This document shows, in pieces, positions 9,030-17,856 of a stretch of 64,000 bases of DNA. Under the pieces are notes generated by a model. It saw nothing but the letters and a program-made list of their open reading frames with translations, made no database searches and had not been told where the DNA came from. The position numbers were made by a program, and so were the translations under genes. This DNA is from CAVVNC01 sp963750015 (GTDB lineage Bacteria > Desulfobacterota > Syntrophorhabdia > Syntrophorhabdales > WCHB1-27). Within the stretch, counting starts at the first letter, position 1. Every line of letters begins with the position of its first letter. The DNA is taken from assembly GCA_963750015.1 (NCBI GenBank), contig CAVVPU010000257.1:1-64000 (forward strand). The letters are read 5' to 3'.

Positions 9030-9704
9030 ATGGGCACGAACAGACGAACGGCGCTGATTACGGGAGGATCGCGGGGCATTGGTTATGCCATAGCAAAGAG
9101 GCTGCACACCGACGGCATAGAGGTTATGGCACCTTCTCGCACGGAGATGGACCTTTTGTCGGATTCCTCCATAGATGCTTATATGCGCTCGGTGAGGGAA
9201 CCTGTCGACATTCTCATCAATAATGCAGGGATCAACGTCATCGCCTCTTTGACCGAGATAGCCGACCGCGATCTCCAAGATACCATGCAAATCGACCTTC
9301 TTGCACCCCTTCGCCTGGCCAAAGCCCTCGCACCTCGAATGATGGAACGACGTTACGGAAGAATCGTAAATATCAGCTCTATCTGGGCTGTTGTCACTAA
9401 GGCGGGGCGGCTTCCGTACTCTGCTGCAAAGGCCGGGCTGGGCGGAATGACAAGGGCCCTCGCCGTTGAACTGGCCCCTTACAATATCCTCGTAAACGCG
9501 CTCGCACCGGGTTTCGTCAACACGGAGCTGACGCGTCAGAACAATAGCGAGGCGCAAATAGACGCGATTGGAAGAACCATTCCTGCGGGGCGGTTGGCTG
9601 AACCGGAAGAAATCGCAGAAGTGGCGGCCTTTCTTGCCTCGGACAAGAACTCATATATCACGGGGCAGCTCATCGTGGTCGATGGGGGATATACGTGTCT
9701 CTGA
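9030..9704 (+). CDS. SDR family oxidoreductase
   Basis: Classical short-chain dehydrogenase/reductase of 224 residues. It has the cofactor loop TGGSRGIGYA at residues 11–20, NNAG, a catalytic serine in NISSIW, and YSAAK with Tyr130 and Lys134. The C-terminus has the PGFVNTE and GQLIVVDGGY signatures of the FabG-like group. It probably reduces a keto group formed by the TPP enzyme/aldolase pair. Its 3' end overlaps the next gene's GTG start by 10 bp, which implies coupled translation. Confidence 0.88.
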   Translation: MGTNRRTALITGGSRGIGYAIAKRLHTDGIEVMAPSRTEMDLLSDSSIDAYMRSVREPVDILINNAGINVIASLTEIADRDLQDTMQIDLLAPLRLAKALAPRMMERRYGRIVNISSIWAVVTKAGRLPYSAAKAGLGGMTRALAVELAPYNILVNALAPGFVNTELTRQNNSEAQIDAIGRTIPAGRLAEPEEIAEVAAFLASDKNSYITGQLIVVDGGYTCL

Positions 9705-10771
9705 TTACCATAAAATCGAATATCCGCGACTACACGGTAAGCTTCCCGGAATCCTTCGAGTTTCTGCGGGATCTCGAACAGCATTCGGAGCGGTGCTACG
9801 CGATCGACGAGAACGTATGGCGTCTCTATTCCGAAGGGCCGCTCAAGGATCTGCGACGCTCGGACGTTATGGTGCTCCCCATCCAGGAAGAGCTAAAGTC
9901 TCTTGAGAGCGTTCAAAAGCTCTATGACCATCTGGTTCAACGGACCGCCAAGAAAAACCTGACCCTTGTCTCGATCGGAGGGGGCATTCTGCAGGATATC
10001 TCCGGTTTTACCGCCTCTACCCTCTATCGGGGTATAAACTGGGTTTTCGTTCCCACGACGCTGCTGGCACAGTCGGACAGCTGCATCGGTGCCAAGACCT
10101 CCCTCAATTACAAGACCTTCAAAAATTTGATAGGTACTTTCTATCCGCCTTCGCGGGTCATTGTTCATACCCCATTTCTTCTCACTCTAAAGGATGTCGA
10201 CTTTTATAGCGGCCTCGGTGAAGTGGTAAAACTCCACATGATCGGGGGAACTGAAAGCATGCACCGGATCGTTGAGGCTCTGCCTGCCATCATTCGAAGG
10301 GAACCGGATGCGCTCCTCGAAAGCGTTCGACGCTCTCTCACGATCAAACAGGGCTACATAGTCGACGACGAGTTCGATACGGGCAAGCGCAACATGCTTA
10401 ATTTCGGCCATTGCTTCGGACACGCCATCGAATCGGCGGCCAAGTATGAAATTCCTCACGGGCAGGCTGTTGTTCTCGGCATGCTCCTTGCGGGAATCGT
10501 CGCCCGGGAACGGGGACTCCTTTCCGATCAGCTTCACGAATTCATCGTACGCGAGCTGCTGTTGCCGAGCCTTGTTGCCGAGGTCAGGAACGATCACCTC
10601 GATCCAACGAGCGTGATAGAAGGCATGAAGAAAGACAAAAAACGCACAGGCACCGGGCTGGCTCTCGTTATGATGGGGGACAATAATCAAATGTATAAGG
10701 TAAACGACCTCACGGAACAGGAGGTCGCCATGGCGCTCGGTGCGGCGCCAAAGTATCTTGGCATTGCGTAG
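9695..10771 (+). CDS. Dehydroquinate-synthase-like sugar phosphate cyclase
   Basis: A 358-residue member of the dehydroquinate synthase/sugar phosphate cyclase superfamily, NAD+ and metal dependent. It has the NAD loop SIGGGILQD (Gly95–97, Asp101), PTTLLAQSD (120–128) and KNLIG. The likely metal ligands are Glu176 (SGLGEVVK), His239 (NFGHCFGH) and His255 (PHGQAV). The segment GAKTSLN replaces GGKTGVN of AroB, and an aspartate usual after the KNLIG region is His (VIVHTP). It is therefore probably not the shikimate enzyme but a cyclase of unknown specificity, possibly making a cyclitol or deoxy-inosose. GTG start, overlapping the SDR gene. Confidence 0.8.
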   Translation: MSLITIKSNIRDYTVSFPESFEFLRDLEQHSERCYAIDENVWRLYSEGPLKDLRRSDVMVLPIQEELKSLESVQKLYDHLVQRTAKKNLTLVSIGGGILQDISGFTASTLYRGINWVFVPTTLLAQSDSCIGAKTSLNYKTFKNLIGTFYPPSRVIVHTPFLLTLKDVDFYSGLGEVVKLHMIGGTESMHRIVEALPAIIRREPDALLESVRRSLTIKQGYIVDDEFDTGKRNMLNFGHCFGHAIESAAKYEIPHGQAVVLGMLLAGIVARERGLLSDQLHEFIVRELLLPSLVAEVRNDHLDPTSVIEGMKKDKKRTGTGLALVMMGDNNQMYKVNDLTEQEVAMALGAAPKYLGIA

Positions 10772-10805
10772 TACCATCCTCGGCTTCATTTCTCCCCCCA
10801 CGTCG

Positions 10806-11327
10806 ATGAAAGAAACCATCGAGACACTGGAAGGCTGCATTTCCGACCCCCACAAAAGCCTCCCCGAGCCCGTTTTTCTCTTTGTCAGCAAAATATCTCC
10901 GCTCATCAACGTCGACCTGCTCATAAAGGACGGGCGTAACCGCACACTGCTGACATGGAGGGATGATGGCTATTGCGCGCCGGGCTGGCACATTCCAGGC
11001 GGGATCATCCGGTTCAAGGAGCGGGCAGCCGATAGGATCAAAGAAGTGGCGAGAACCGAGCTCGGTGCTGAAGTGACGTTCAACCCCGCTCCCCTTGCCA
11101 TAAATGAAATCATCGATCCGATCAGAAACGAAAGGGGCCATTTCATCTCTCTACTCTACCTGTGTTCTCTCACCTCGCCCCCACGGGAGGATTTGAGGTG
11201 GTGCGCCGATGCCCCGCAAAAAGATCAGTGGGCCTGGCACGCGAGATGTCCCGACGACATCATCAACGTTCACGAAATGTATCGAGGATTCATCGATACA
11301 CAGTTTACGGCAGGGACTAATCCATGA
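10806..11327 (+). CDS. Nudix hydrolase, GDP-mannose mannosyl hydrolase-like
   Basis: A Nudix-fold protein of about 173 residues from the ATG at 10806. An in-frame GTG at 10740, inside the previous gene and about 15 bp after AGGAGG, would add 22 residues. The segment GGIIRFKERAADRIKEVARTELGA matches the altered Nudix box of GDP-mannose mannosyl hydrolases rather than the canonical GX5EX7REUXEEXGU. WHIPGG precedes it. It could hydrolyse a nucleotide sugar or clear a misformed one. It overlaps the next gene by ATGA (11324–11327). Confidence 0.75.
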   Translation: MKETIETLEGCISDPHKSLPEPVFLFVSKISPLINVDLLIKDGRNRTLLTWRDDGYCAPGWHIPGGIIRFKERAADRIKEVARTELGAEVTFNPAPLAINEIIDPIRNERGHFISLLYLCSLTSPPREDLRWCADAPQKDQWAWHARCPDDIINVHEMYRGFIDTQFTAGTNP

Positions 11328-12268
11328 AAAAGCTGATAAGCATCGTCGCATCGGCATACAACGAGGAAGGCAACATCGAGGAACTGGCTCGGCAATTGAG
11401 GACTGTCTTCGAGGAGCACGACAACTACGACTTCGAAGTAATACTCGTGGAGAACGGCTCACAAGATCATACCTTCGAAATAATGCTCAAGGTCAACGCA
11501 GAAGACGAGCGATTCAAGATCGTGCAATTGTCCAGAAATTTCAGGATGGACGGAGGCATAACGGCGGGACTGAGCCACGCCACGGGCGATGCCGCAGTTA
11601 TTATGACGGCTAATTTGCAGGACAGGCCGGCGATCATTTCGGAGTTCATCAAGCGGTGGGAAGAGGGGTACGAAAACGTCTATGGCGTCGTGAAGAAGAG
11701 GACGGGCAAGGGGTTCTTGAGACGTTTCAACTCAGTGCTCTTTTACAAGATAATAAATGCCATGACCGATGGTATGATTCCCGAAAACGTGAGCGATTTC
11801 AGGCTCATTGACCGAAACGTATACGAAACGATCAATTTGATGAAGGAACGAAACCGATTTATTCGGGGCATGGTCGCTTGGACCGGATTCAAATCAATCG
11901 GAGTGGAATACGAACGGGCCAAAAGATTTTCGGGTAAATCCCATGCCCATTCGCTTCACGTGCTCCAGCTCGCCATGAGCAGCATATTTGCTTTTTCTTA
12001 TATTCCCATTCGCTTCATCTCATTTTTCGGCTTGCTGCTGTCAGGCGTATCGCTTCTCTACCTTTTTTTTACCGTGGTTCGGATATTCCTGAAGGGTGTC
12101 CCATTCGAGGGATACGGCACGATCGTTTCCTTGATCCTGCTGATGTTCGGGATCCTTTTCTTCATCCTCGGGATACTTGGTCAGTACATCGCTCAGATAT
12201 ACGAAGAAGTGAAGGCGAGGCCTACTTATATTGTGGCGAAACTAATCGGCTTTAGGGACAGACAATAA
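11324..12268 (+). CDS. GtrB/DPM1-like polyprenyl-phosphate glycosyltransferase (GT2)
   Basis: Inverting GT2 enzyme of 314 residues that probably transfers a sugar from a nucleotide donor to polyprenyl phosphate on the cytoplasmic face. The N-terminal GT-A domain starts SIVASAYNEEGNIEE and has VENGSQD and TANLQD (the metal-binding position, here NLQD rather than DADLQD). Two hydrophobic hairpins at about residues 225–255 and 260–290 anchor it, as in GtrB. It overlaps the Nudix gene by four bases (ATGA). It closes the tight run that begins near 5545, so the sugar made there may be loaded on lipid by this enzyme. Confidence 0.87.
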   Translation: MKKLISIVASAYNEEGNIEELARQLRTVFEEHDNYDFEVILVENGSQDHTFEIMLKVNAEDERFKIVQLSRNFRMDGGITAGLSHATGDAAVIMTANLQDRPAIISEFIKRWEEGYENVYGVVKKRTGKGFLRRFNSVLFYKIINAMTDGMIPENVSDFRLIDRNVYETINLMKERNRFIRGMVAWTGFKSIGVEYERAKRFSGKSHAHSLHVLQLAMSSIFAFSYIPIRFISFFGLLLSGVSLLYLFFTVVRIFLKGVPFEGYGTIVSLILLMFGILFFILGILGQYIAQIYEEVKARPTYIVAKLIGFRDRQ

Positions 12269-12481
12269 GACGTTATGAGGCATGCTCTGTGATAGCTTGA
12301 GCCGCATGAGCCGACTTGGCCGCATCAACGGCGGCGTCCCTTCGCCACCCTGTTGACCGCTCGGCAGGCGAGGCAATTCGCTACCAACCCGTTCCGGCCT
12401 TTCAGGGGTCCGAGTCTGTTTCGATGGATATTACCAACCCGTTCCCAGTGGTTCCTTCTTTTGCAGGTGACGTGGTCGGGA
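12269..12481. other. Intergenic sequence upstream of the IS30 remnant
   Basis: No convincing gene. The 14-base string TACCAACCCGTTCC occurs twice, at 12382–12395 and 12432–12445, 50 bp apart. It may be debris from the IS30 insertion. The short open frame here (12316–12561) has no recognisable features and runs into the IS30 remnant in another frame. Confidence 0.5.
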
Positions 12482-12724
12482 GTGCTTGGCGAAGCAAGTT
12501 GACTCTGTTATGTTGCCTCTCCTTATGCTTCTTGGCAGAGTGGAACCAACGAAAGTGTTAACAGTTCGGTCAGACGGTGCTTGCCAAGAGGTACCATCTT
12601 GAGTAAGATAACGGATCAACAGGTGGCCCAGGTCGAATCATTTATTAATCGTAGGCCCAGAAAATGCCTAGGTAAAAAAACACCACTTGAGGTTGCTCCT
12701 GTTTTTGTTGCACTCCGGCTTTGA
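12482..12724 (+). pseudogene. IS30-family transposase, C-terminal remnant
   Basis: Reading the frame of 12542, the translation contains SWQSGTNESVNSSVRRCLPR, then GTILSKITDQQ, then SFINRRPRKCLGKKTPLEV and a stop at 12722–12724. This matches the highly characteristic end of IS30 transposases (PWQRGTNENTNGLLRQ, PKGTDLSK, NNRPRKCLGxKTPxE). An in-frame stop at 12500–12502 and no recognisable upstream catalytic core show it is dead. No clear terminal inverted repeats or target duplication remain. It marks an old insertion/recombination point between two glycan gene blocks. Confidence 0.85.
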
Positions 12725-12800
12725 ATGTGGGAGGTTTAAAAAGAGATTTCAAAAAATACTTGAGGAGGCAATCCTCCATAACTGAGGAACAACACTGTGT

Positions 12801-14363
12801 ATGATCTTAATTAATTCTTCTCCAAAAAACGCCTTAAAGATATTCCAACCATTCCTGCCCATCTCCGTCCCTATTTCGATAGGCTACCTCCTTTCGGCGG
12901 CCGAGAGAGAAGGCATTACGGCGCATATTGTGGACGAACAAATTGAGGACGACGTGCTACGTAAGATCGGGGAATCTGTGAGGGAAACTGAGCCCCCATA
13001 TTTCTTCGGATTCAGCGTCCTTACTGTGGCCCTGAAAAGCGCCGTCTCCCTGGCCGAAAAACTCAAAAGGCTTTATCCTACCTCAATAATCTGCTTCGGG
13101 GGCATCCACCCTACGGCCGAGCCTGAAGAGGTGCTTTCCTTCCCGCAGGTAGATGTGGTTATCCGGGAAGAGGGCGAGACCCCTCTGATCGAGCTTTACA
13201 GGTGCGTAAAGGAGGGGAGAGACTTTACCCATATTAAGAACCTTTCATACAGACATAATGGCGGTTACGTCCACAACGAGATAGGCCCCATTGAGGACCT
13301 GACTAAGTCACCTGCCTTCCCTTATCACCGCTTCACATCAAAGAGATACGACTTTGAGTTCGTCATGAGCTCAAGGGGATGCCCCTATAACTGCATATTT
13401 TGCAGCAACCGGGTGACGACCGGGAAGCGATACAGGTTCAGGCCAATGGAGGCCATAATCGAAGACATAGACATCCTTTACCACAAATATCAGAGGCGAT
13501 ATGTCAGCTTCTCCGATGACAACCTCCTTGTGAAAAAAGACAGGGCGTACACCCTCATGGATGAGCTCAATAAAAGAGGCTTTCACAAGAAGATGACTTT
13601 CGGTTTTCAGGCGAGAGGGGATAGCGTTGACCGCAAGATTCTCGGGGACCTGTACGAGTCCGGCTTCAGGAACATATCTTTCGGGCTCGAGACGGCTTCA
13701 GAGAGGATAATGAAAATTATCAAGAAAGGCGAGACCGTGGCGCAATGCGCCGAGGCCATCCGCATAGCAAAGGAGGTGGGATTTCATGTGAACGCCACCT
13801 TCATTTACGGCCTTCCAGGCGACACCCACGAGGACAGAATGGCATGTATAAGGATGAGCAAGGACCTTGGCCTTGAAGCCGTCAGGTTCAATAATGCCAC
13901 GCCCTATCCCGGCACTGAGCTCAACAGAATAGCCAAGAGCCAGGGGCGCCTGTATGTCAAGGGCCTCTACGAGAATTTCCTCTCGGTTTCCACTTTCATT
14001 GAGAACCCCTTCAGGCCAATACCTTTTTCTTATGTACCGGAGGGCAACACGGAGCCGGAGATACGGAGAGATATACTCTTCAGCTTTTTCAGCCACTACC
14101 TCGACATGGGAAGGCTGAAGCTCATGTTCACTCGGGCCGGACATGAAGCTGGTTGGTTCAACCCAGGAGAGCGCCTGTTTGATATACTGAAGAAGATTCC
14201 GGCCTTAATAGCCCTTGCTTTCATGATGTTCGTGAAGTTTGTCCAACTCTTCTACTATTCTGTTCTGAAAAAGGAGACTGCCATATCGATGAGGTTTTTT
14301 CTAGGGATATTCGGTGGGCCGTGGAAAGCAGGAAACTCCAGCACGTCATCTAAGAGGCGATGA
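12801..14363 (+). CDS. B12-binding-domain radical SAM protein
   Basis: A 520-residue radical SAM enzyme. The N-terminal third has the cobalamin-binding-like Rossmann layout (PFLPISVPISIGYLLSAA, FFGFSVLT, GGIHPTAEPEE, REEGE). The cluster motif CPYNCIFC gives Cys194, Cys198 and Cys201 (CX3CX2C). The SAM-binding segment GLETASERIMK follows. The last about 100 residues include a hydrophobic stretch (ALAFMMFVKFVQLFYY) that may associate with the membrane. Members of this class methylate unactivated carbons or rearrange carbon skeletons; the substrate here is unknown. It lies just downstream of the IS30 remnant and starts a new block. Confidence 0.88.
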   Translation: MILINSSPKNALKIFQPFLPISVPISIGYLLSAAEREGITAHIVDEQIEDDVLRKIGESVRETEPPYFFGFSVLTVALKSAVSLAEKLKRLYPTSIICFGGIHPTAEPEEVLSFPQVDVVIREEGETPLIELYRCVKEGRDFTHIKNLSYRHNGGYVHNEIGPIEDLTKSPAFPYHRFTSKRYDFEFVMSSRGCPYNCIFCSNRVTTGKRYRFRPMEAIIEDIDILYHKYQRRYVSFSDDNLLVKKDRAYTLMDELNKRGFHKKMTFGFQARGDSVDRKILGDLYESGFRNISFGLETASERIMKIIKKGETVAQCAEAIRIAKEVGFHVNATFIYGLPGDTHEDRMACIRMSKDLGLEAVRFNNATPYPGTELNRIAKSQGRLYVKGLYENFLSVSTFIENPFRPIPFSYVPEGNTEPEIRRDILFSFFSHYLDMGRLKLMFTRAGHEAGWFNPGERLFDILKKIPALIALAFMMFVKFVQLFYYSVLKKETAISMRFFLGIFGGPWKAGNSSTSSKRR

Positions 14364-14694
14364 GGCCGTCGACGGAAGGACGCTCCGTCTTCTTCCTCTT
14401 CCTTCTTGGTCTCCTGGTAACTCTTGGCACCAAACCCCAGCAACAGCGTGACAATCCCGTCTATAGGTAAATACCACCCGTAACCGTCCAAATCTCCGCA
14501 AGACATGTATCTATATCTTGTGCGGTGAGAAATGCAGGCAGATTATGGTTATCCGAACATCCAGTCAAAGTGAATAACAGATTGAGGGAAGACAGATGGC
14601 TTGATTTTGATAAGTCTGCAAAAACTAAAACGAAGACGTACAAAGACTACAAACAGTCCTGATTTGAACCTCAAAGAACATTGGTGATGACAAT
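14364..14694. other. Intergenic stretch without a clear gene
   Basis: About 330 bp, becoming AT-rich towards its right end, where it leads into the AT-richer membrane protein gene. On the minus strand between about 14390 and 14500 a short frame reads YLPIDGIVTLLLGFGAKSYQ followed by a lysine/glutamate-rich tail. This has the look of a small membrane protein, but there is no supported start and it overlaps the end of the radical SAM gene. I see no promoter or terminator that I would defend. Confidence 0.35.
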
Positions 14695-17118
14695 ATGAAC
14701 AAGATGCGGCAATTTCTGGCCTTTGTAACCGATAAAATGTTTTTGCTTAAAATCCAGGCGGCGGTCTCCGGCTTTGCCCTGGGAATTGCCGCCTGGAAAA
14801 CAGCAACGTTTGTGAAGCAGTCGTTATTGTCTAATTATGATTTCGGTAAAACCCATCAGTGGCTGAACATATTTTTCCATCCAATGGACAGTGGTCTTCT
14901 TAATTATGTCTTCTTATGCACAGTCTTAGGTCTATGTGGTCTTCTTATGTATGTCTTTATGGGCCGGCAGAATATAGAACATCTCAGAGACAGGCTCGAG
15001 AAAGTGAGCCCGCCGCTTATATTTGTACTGCTGATCTGCTCAATTATCTTGCTCGTATTCATGGCAGTATTGCCTATTTCGGTGAGTCTTTGCTTATCCC
15101 TTTCTGTCCTGCTTATTCCTATGTTCTACCTGATCAACTTCGGTAGATTGCTCATTGCATCAACTGCCATTCTATTTTTATTTACGTCATTCCAACCTTT
15201 GTCGATTGTAAAGGGTCCCGTTCATCTGATGAATGAATATGAGGATATTTTTGAAGAGACCCATCTGAAGCAGGAAACAATAAATAACAAGCAATTTCTC
15301 GACAGCATTTCCGATGAGGATATCAAGTCTCTGGCTCTATTAAATTACCTGTATTTTAAACCTTATACAAGTATTGGGCTTATAACGCGCGGCGAGATCC
15401 CGTATGGAGATACGCTCGCCTTTTTCAAGTCGGCAGAAAACCGGGCTGTAAGTTTGAATACATTTCGTGACCTTCAGGTTTCGAGGCTTAATGCATTGCG
15501 CTCGGTGGGGGATCATGATACGGAACAACTGGTCGAGAACTTAAGACACATGGATGTAGACAGGATAAAGAAGTTTTGCCTAAACAATAGCATGGAGTAT
15601 ATGCACCAAAATATATCAAGAGGCCAGATTAATCACCTAGGGCATATACTAAACCCCGTAAACGAATATCTTTCCGGAAGACCGCTCAAAGAAATCTATA
15701 TGCAATATGGCTTTGGGAATACCCTGATTTTTAAATGGACGACGAATTTATTTGGCGGACCTTCCATCGATAATTATTACAAATGTTATATATATTACGT
15801 CCTCTACTTCATTTCTTTTCTTGTTATGCTCTACATCTTGTTTAAGGATTGGTCATACGTATTTGGTGGACTTGCATTTTTGTCACTGAGCTTTTTCGGT
15901 TTGGGGTATACCGCCCTTATAGTAGCCCCTGGCATACTGCCTACGCGCCATATATTTGATACGACCGTAATAATATTTGCGTTGCTCTTTTTCCGGCATA
16001 ACAGGATAGCTTACCTCGGGCTTGCATGGGTCTTTTCCATATTGGGAATCATTGTAGACCGCCAGTTTGGAATCATGATGGCAGCAACCTTAATTATACC
16101 TGTTTCGCTTTACGTAATCGAAAACATGCGAGGAAGGCTTAGATTTCTCTGGCTTCCAGGCATTCTTCTCCTTATATCACTAACCTTCGCGGCATACCAC
16201 TTTACAAACATCGGGACTTTAGGCCCGACTTTCTTATATTTTTTGTTGGGGCTGTTTTCTTGGCCGGTAAACCCTATTATTGTTGCGTTAACAATATGCT
16301 ACTTGGTCGTTTCCTATTTATTCATGTTTTTGCTAAGAGGCGAGCGGAACTATTTAAAATATGTATATCTCCTAGTATTCGCCTACACACAGGGTCTTTT
16401 TGTCTATTTTTACTGGTCAGGTCTTATTAACCATTTATTCTTTGCTGTTCGTATGGCAGGCTTACAACTGTTCCTGATGATTTATATGGCAGAAAAGGGA
16501 CTCTTCAGAAATGCAGAAAAGGCACGGAAATTTGTGGGCGCAGTTAAGGGGGCAACATTCACAATATTGCTCTTTACCCTCTGTTTTGCGGTAGCATTCT
16601 TCTACAGCGAAAAGATTCAATTTGATCGTAATTTCGTGAATCACAAAATTTATAACTGGCAGTTTAGCAGAGCACATCTTATCACCACGATAAATCCTGA
16701 GCCAATAAAGAACAGTATTAATCTGATACAGAAATACAGCACGAGCGATAAAGGCATATATATCATATCTAAATATGATAATTTGCTCCCCTTGTTGGCC
16801 GAGCGGTATAGTAAAATGCCCTTCTTCGATTTTGAGCTGGTCTGGCACCTTTTCTCTGAAAAAGAAAGTAATCAAGTCATAAAATCATTACGATCCCAGA
16901 TGCCCGATTATCTGTTCGTCGACACAAATATCGATAACTATAGAGATGACCCTTGGGCAAAACTCTTTAACAATGAGTGGTTAGTGGATGAGAGGATATC
17001 AAGGATAGGAAGGTACACAGAGTTATATAACATTTTCAAGTCAGTGAGTCGTGATTATGAGAAGGTCGAAGAAGGGACATTGCTGTCGGTATATAAGAGA
17101 AAACTATTTAAACGGTAG
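14695..17118 (+). CDS. Large polytopic membrane protein, unknown function
   Basis: An 807-residue protein with about a dozen or more predicted membrane spans. Two N-terminal spans are followed by a cluster at about 95–180. A soluble segment at about 180–345 is rich in charged residues (EDIFEETHLKQE, SISDEDIKSLALLNYLYFKP). A second block of spans covers about 365–650, and a soluble C-terminal domain of about 150 residues follows. The overall plan resembles GT-C glycosyltransferases or O-antigen polymerases, but I do not see a diagnostic motif. The gene is visibly more AT-rich than its neighbours, a sign of separate acquisition. It could be the polymerase or a lipid-linked sugar transferase; this is not established. 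Confidence 0.75.
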   Translation: MNKMRQFLAFVTDKMFLLKIQAAVSGFALGIAAWKTATFVKQSLLSNYDFGKTHQWLNIFFHPMDSGLLNYVFLCTVLGLCGLLMYVFMGRQNIEHLRDRLEKVSPPLIFVLLICSIILLVFMAVLPISVSLCLSLSVLLIPMFYLINFGRLLIASTAILFLFTSFQPLSIVKGPVHLMNEYEDIFEETHLKQETINNKQFLDSISDEDIKSLALLNYLYFKPYTSIGLITRGEIPYGDTLAFFKSAENRAVSLNTFRDLQVSRLNALRSVGDHDTEQLVENLRHMDVDRIKKFCLNNSMEYMHQNISRGQINHLGHILNPVNEYLSGRPLKEIYMQYGFGNTLIFKWTTNLFGGPSIDNYYKCYIYYVLYFISFLVMLYILFKDWSYVFGGLAFLSLSFFGLGYTALIVAPGILPTRHIFDTTVIIFALLFFRHNRIAYLGLAWVFSILGIIVDRQFGIMMAATLIIPVSLYVIENMRGRLRFLWLPGILLLISLTFAAYHFTNIGTLGPTFLYFLLGLFSWPVNPIIVALTICYLVVSYLFMFLLRGERNYLKYVYLLVFAYTQGLFVYFYWSGLINHLFFAVRMAGLQLFLMIYMAEKGLFRNAEKARKFVGAVKGATFTILLFTLCFAVAFFYSEKIQFDRNFVNHKIYNWQFSRAHLITTINPEPIKNSINLIQKYSTSDKGIYIISKYDNLLPLLAERYSKMPFFDFELVWHLFSEKESNQVIKSLRSQMPDYLFVDTNIDNYRDDPWAKLFNNEWLVDERISRIGRYTELYNIFKSVSRDYEKVEEGTLLSVYKRKLFKR

Positions 17119-17427
17119 GGTTGTCCCTTGGGGTTGTTTCTTGTGTACACTCTCTTTCACCGGGTAGCCCGTCAGCCTTTCCAAGTGCCATTTTCCCTAT
17201 TCTTCCTTATGAGAATGATACAGCAAGGTTGGGACAACTATATTCAGTCTTCCGTGAGAAAGACCGTATTCATGGGTACCGAGGGAGATACTCCACTGCA
17301 GAAAATAAGCCTAGAACTGATAAGAAAATTCTTGACTGGAATAGATAAGGAAGATCTGCTCGGCAGCCCCTCATCGCCTATCGGCCTCTGATTGCCGGGC
17401 GTTAATATGACTGCACGACGGTGAGGC
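17119..17427 (+). other. Intergenic stretch with a small doubtful ORF
   Basis: About 310 bp between two membrane-protein genes. A TTG-initiated frame at 17128–17391 would encode 87 residues (begins LFLVYTLFHRV, contains QQGWDNYIQSS and ELIRKFLTGIDKEDLLG). It reads like protein sequence but matches nothing I recognise. It may be the tail of a decayed gene. No RNA gene or terminator is evident. Confidence 0.3.
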
Positions 17428-17856
17428 ATGTTCTCTATCGCACATATAGTCCGAAGGCACGAGACAAAAGCGAGGTTTCTGGTCGTTGGCGCATTCCTCA
17501 CGGTCTTCAGCTATGCCCTCTTCGCATTGCTGGATACGCTGTTCTCCATGGCTTTCTCGCGAAGATACGTTGCGTATATGTCGGCAATGGCACTTGGAAA
17601 CGTGCTCACAGTCCCGGTTGTTTTTGTGTTTCACAAGTACGTTACCTTCAAATCGTGGTCGGGTGGGAAGAGCCTGGCTTTGGAATTCGTCAGATTTGTC
17701 AGCACATATTTGTTTACGTGGTGTGTGGGCCTGATATTATTGCCGTTCTTTGTAGAGATTCTGCATATCCATCCCAAACTGGCCGGCGCTTTGATGATAC
17801 CTATCACCACCGTGATAAGTTATATAGGCCATTCACGATTTTCTTTCAGACATTAA
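17428..17856 (+). CDS. GtrA-like flippase family protein
   Basis: A 142-residue GtrA/DPMS1-like membrane protein with four hydrophobic segments (about 15–36, 46–68, 85–108 and 112–135). It has the family-typical pattern RFLVVGAFLTVFSYALFALL, FVFHKYVTF, and the C-terminal SYIGHSRFSF. GtrA-type proteins are thought to move polyprenyl-phosphate-linked sugars across the membrane for GT-C enzymes. Its stop codon TAA (17854–17856) is one copy of the target duplication of the IS element that follows. Before insertion its stop lay six bases from the start of the next glycosyltransferase gene. Confidence 0.9.
   Translation: MFSIAHIVRRHETKARFLVVGAFLTVFSYALFALLDTLFSMAFSRRYVAYMSAMALGNVLTVPVVFVFHKYVTFKSWSGGKSLALEFVRFVSTYLFTWCVGLILLPFFVEILHIHPKLAGALMIPITTVISYIGHSRFSFRH

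Noticed and set aside
9695..10771. Calling the cyclase aroB (3-dehydroquinate synthase).
   Set aside because: The context is glycan synthesis, and the GGKTGVN-type active-site segment is changed to GAKTSLN with further substitutions.
12764..12777. GGAGG-CAAT-CCTCC hairpin before the radical SAM gene as a regulatory element.
   Set aside because: A 5-bp stem is easily met by chance; it may simply sequester a Shine–Dalgarno-like sequence.
14390..14506. Minus-strand frame reading YLPIDGIVTLLLGFGAKSYQ, like a small membrane protein.
   Set aside because: It overlaps the end of the radical SAM gene, has no convincing start or ribosome-binding site, and is too short to judge.
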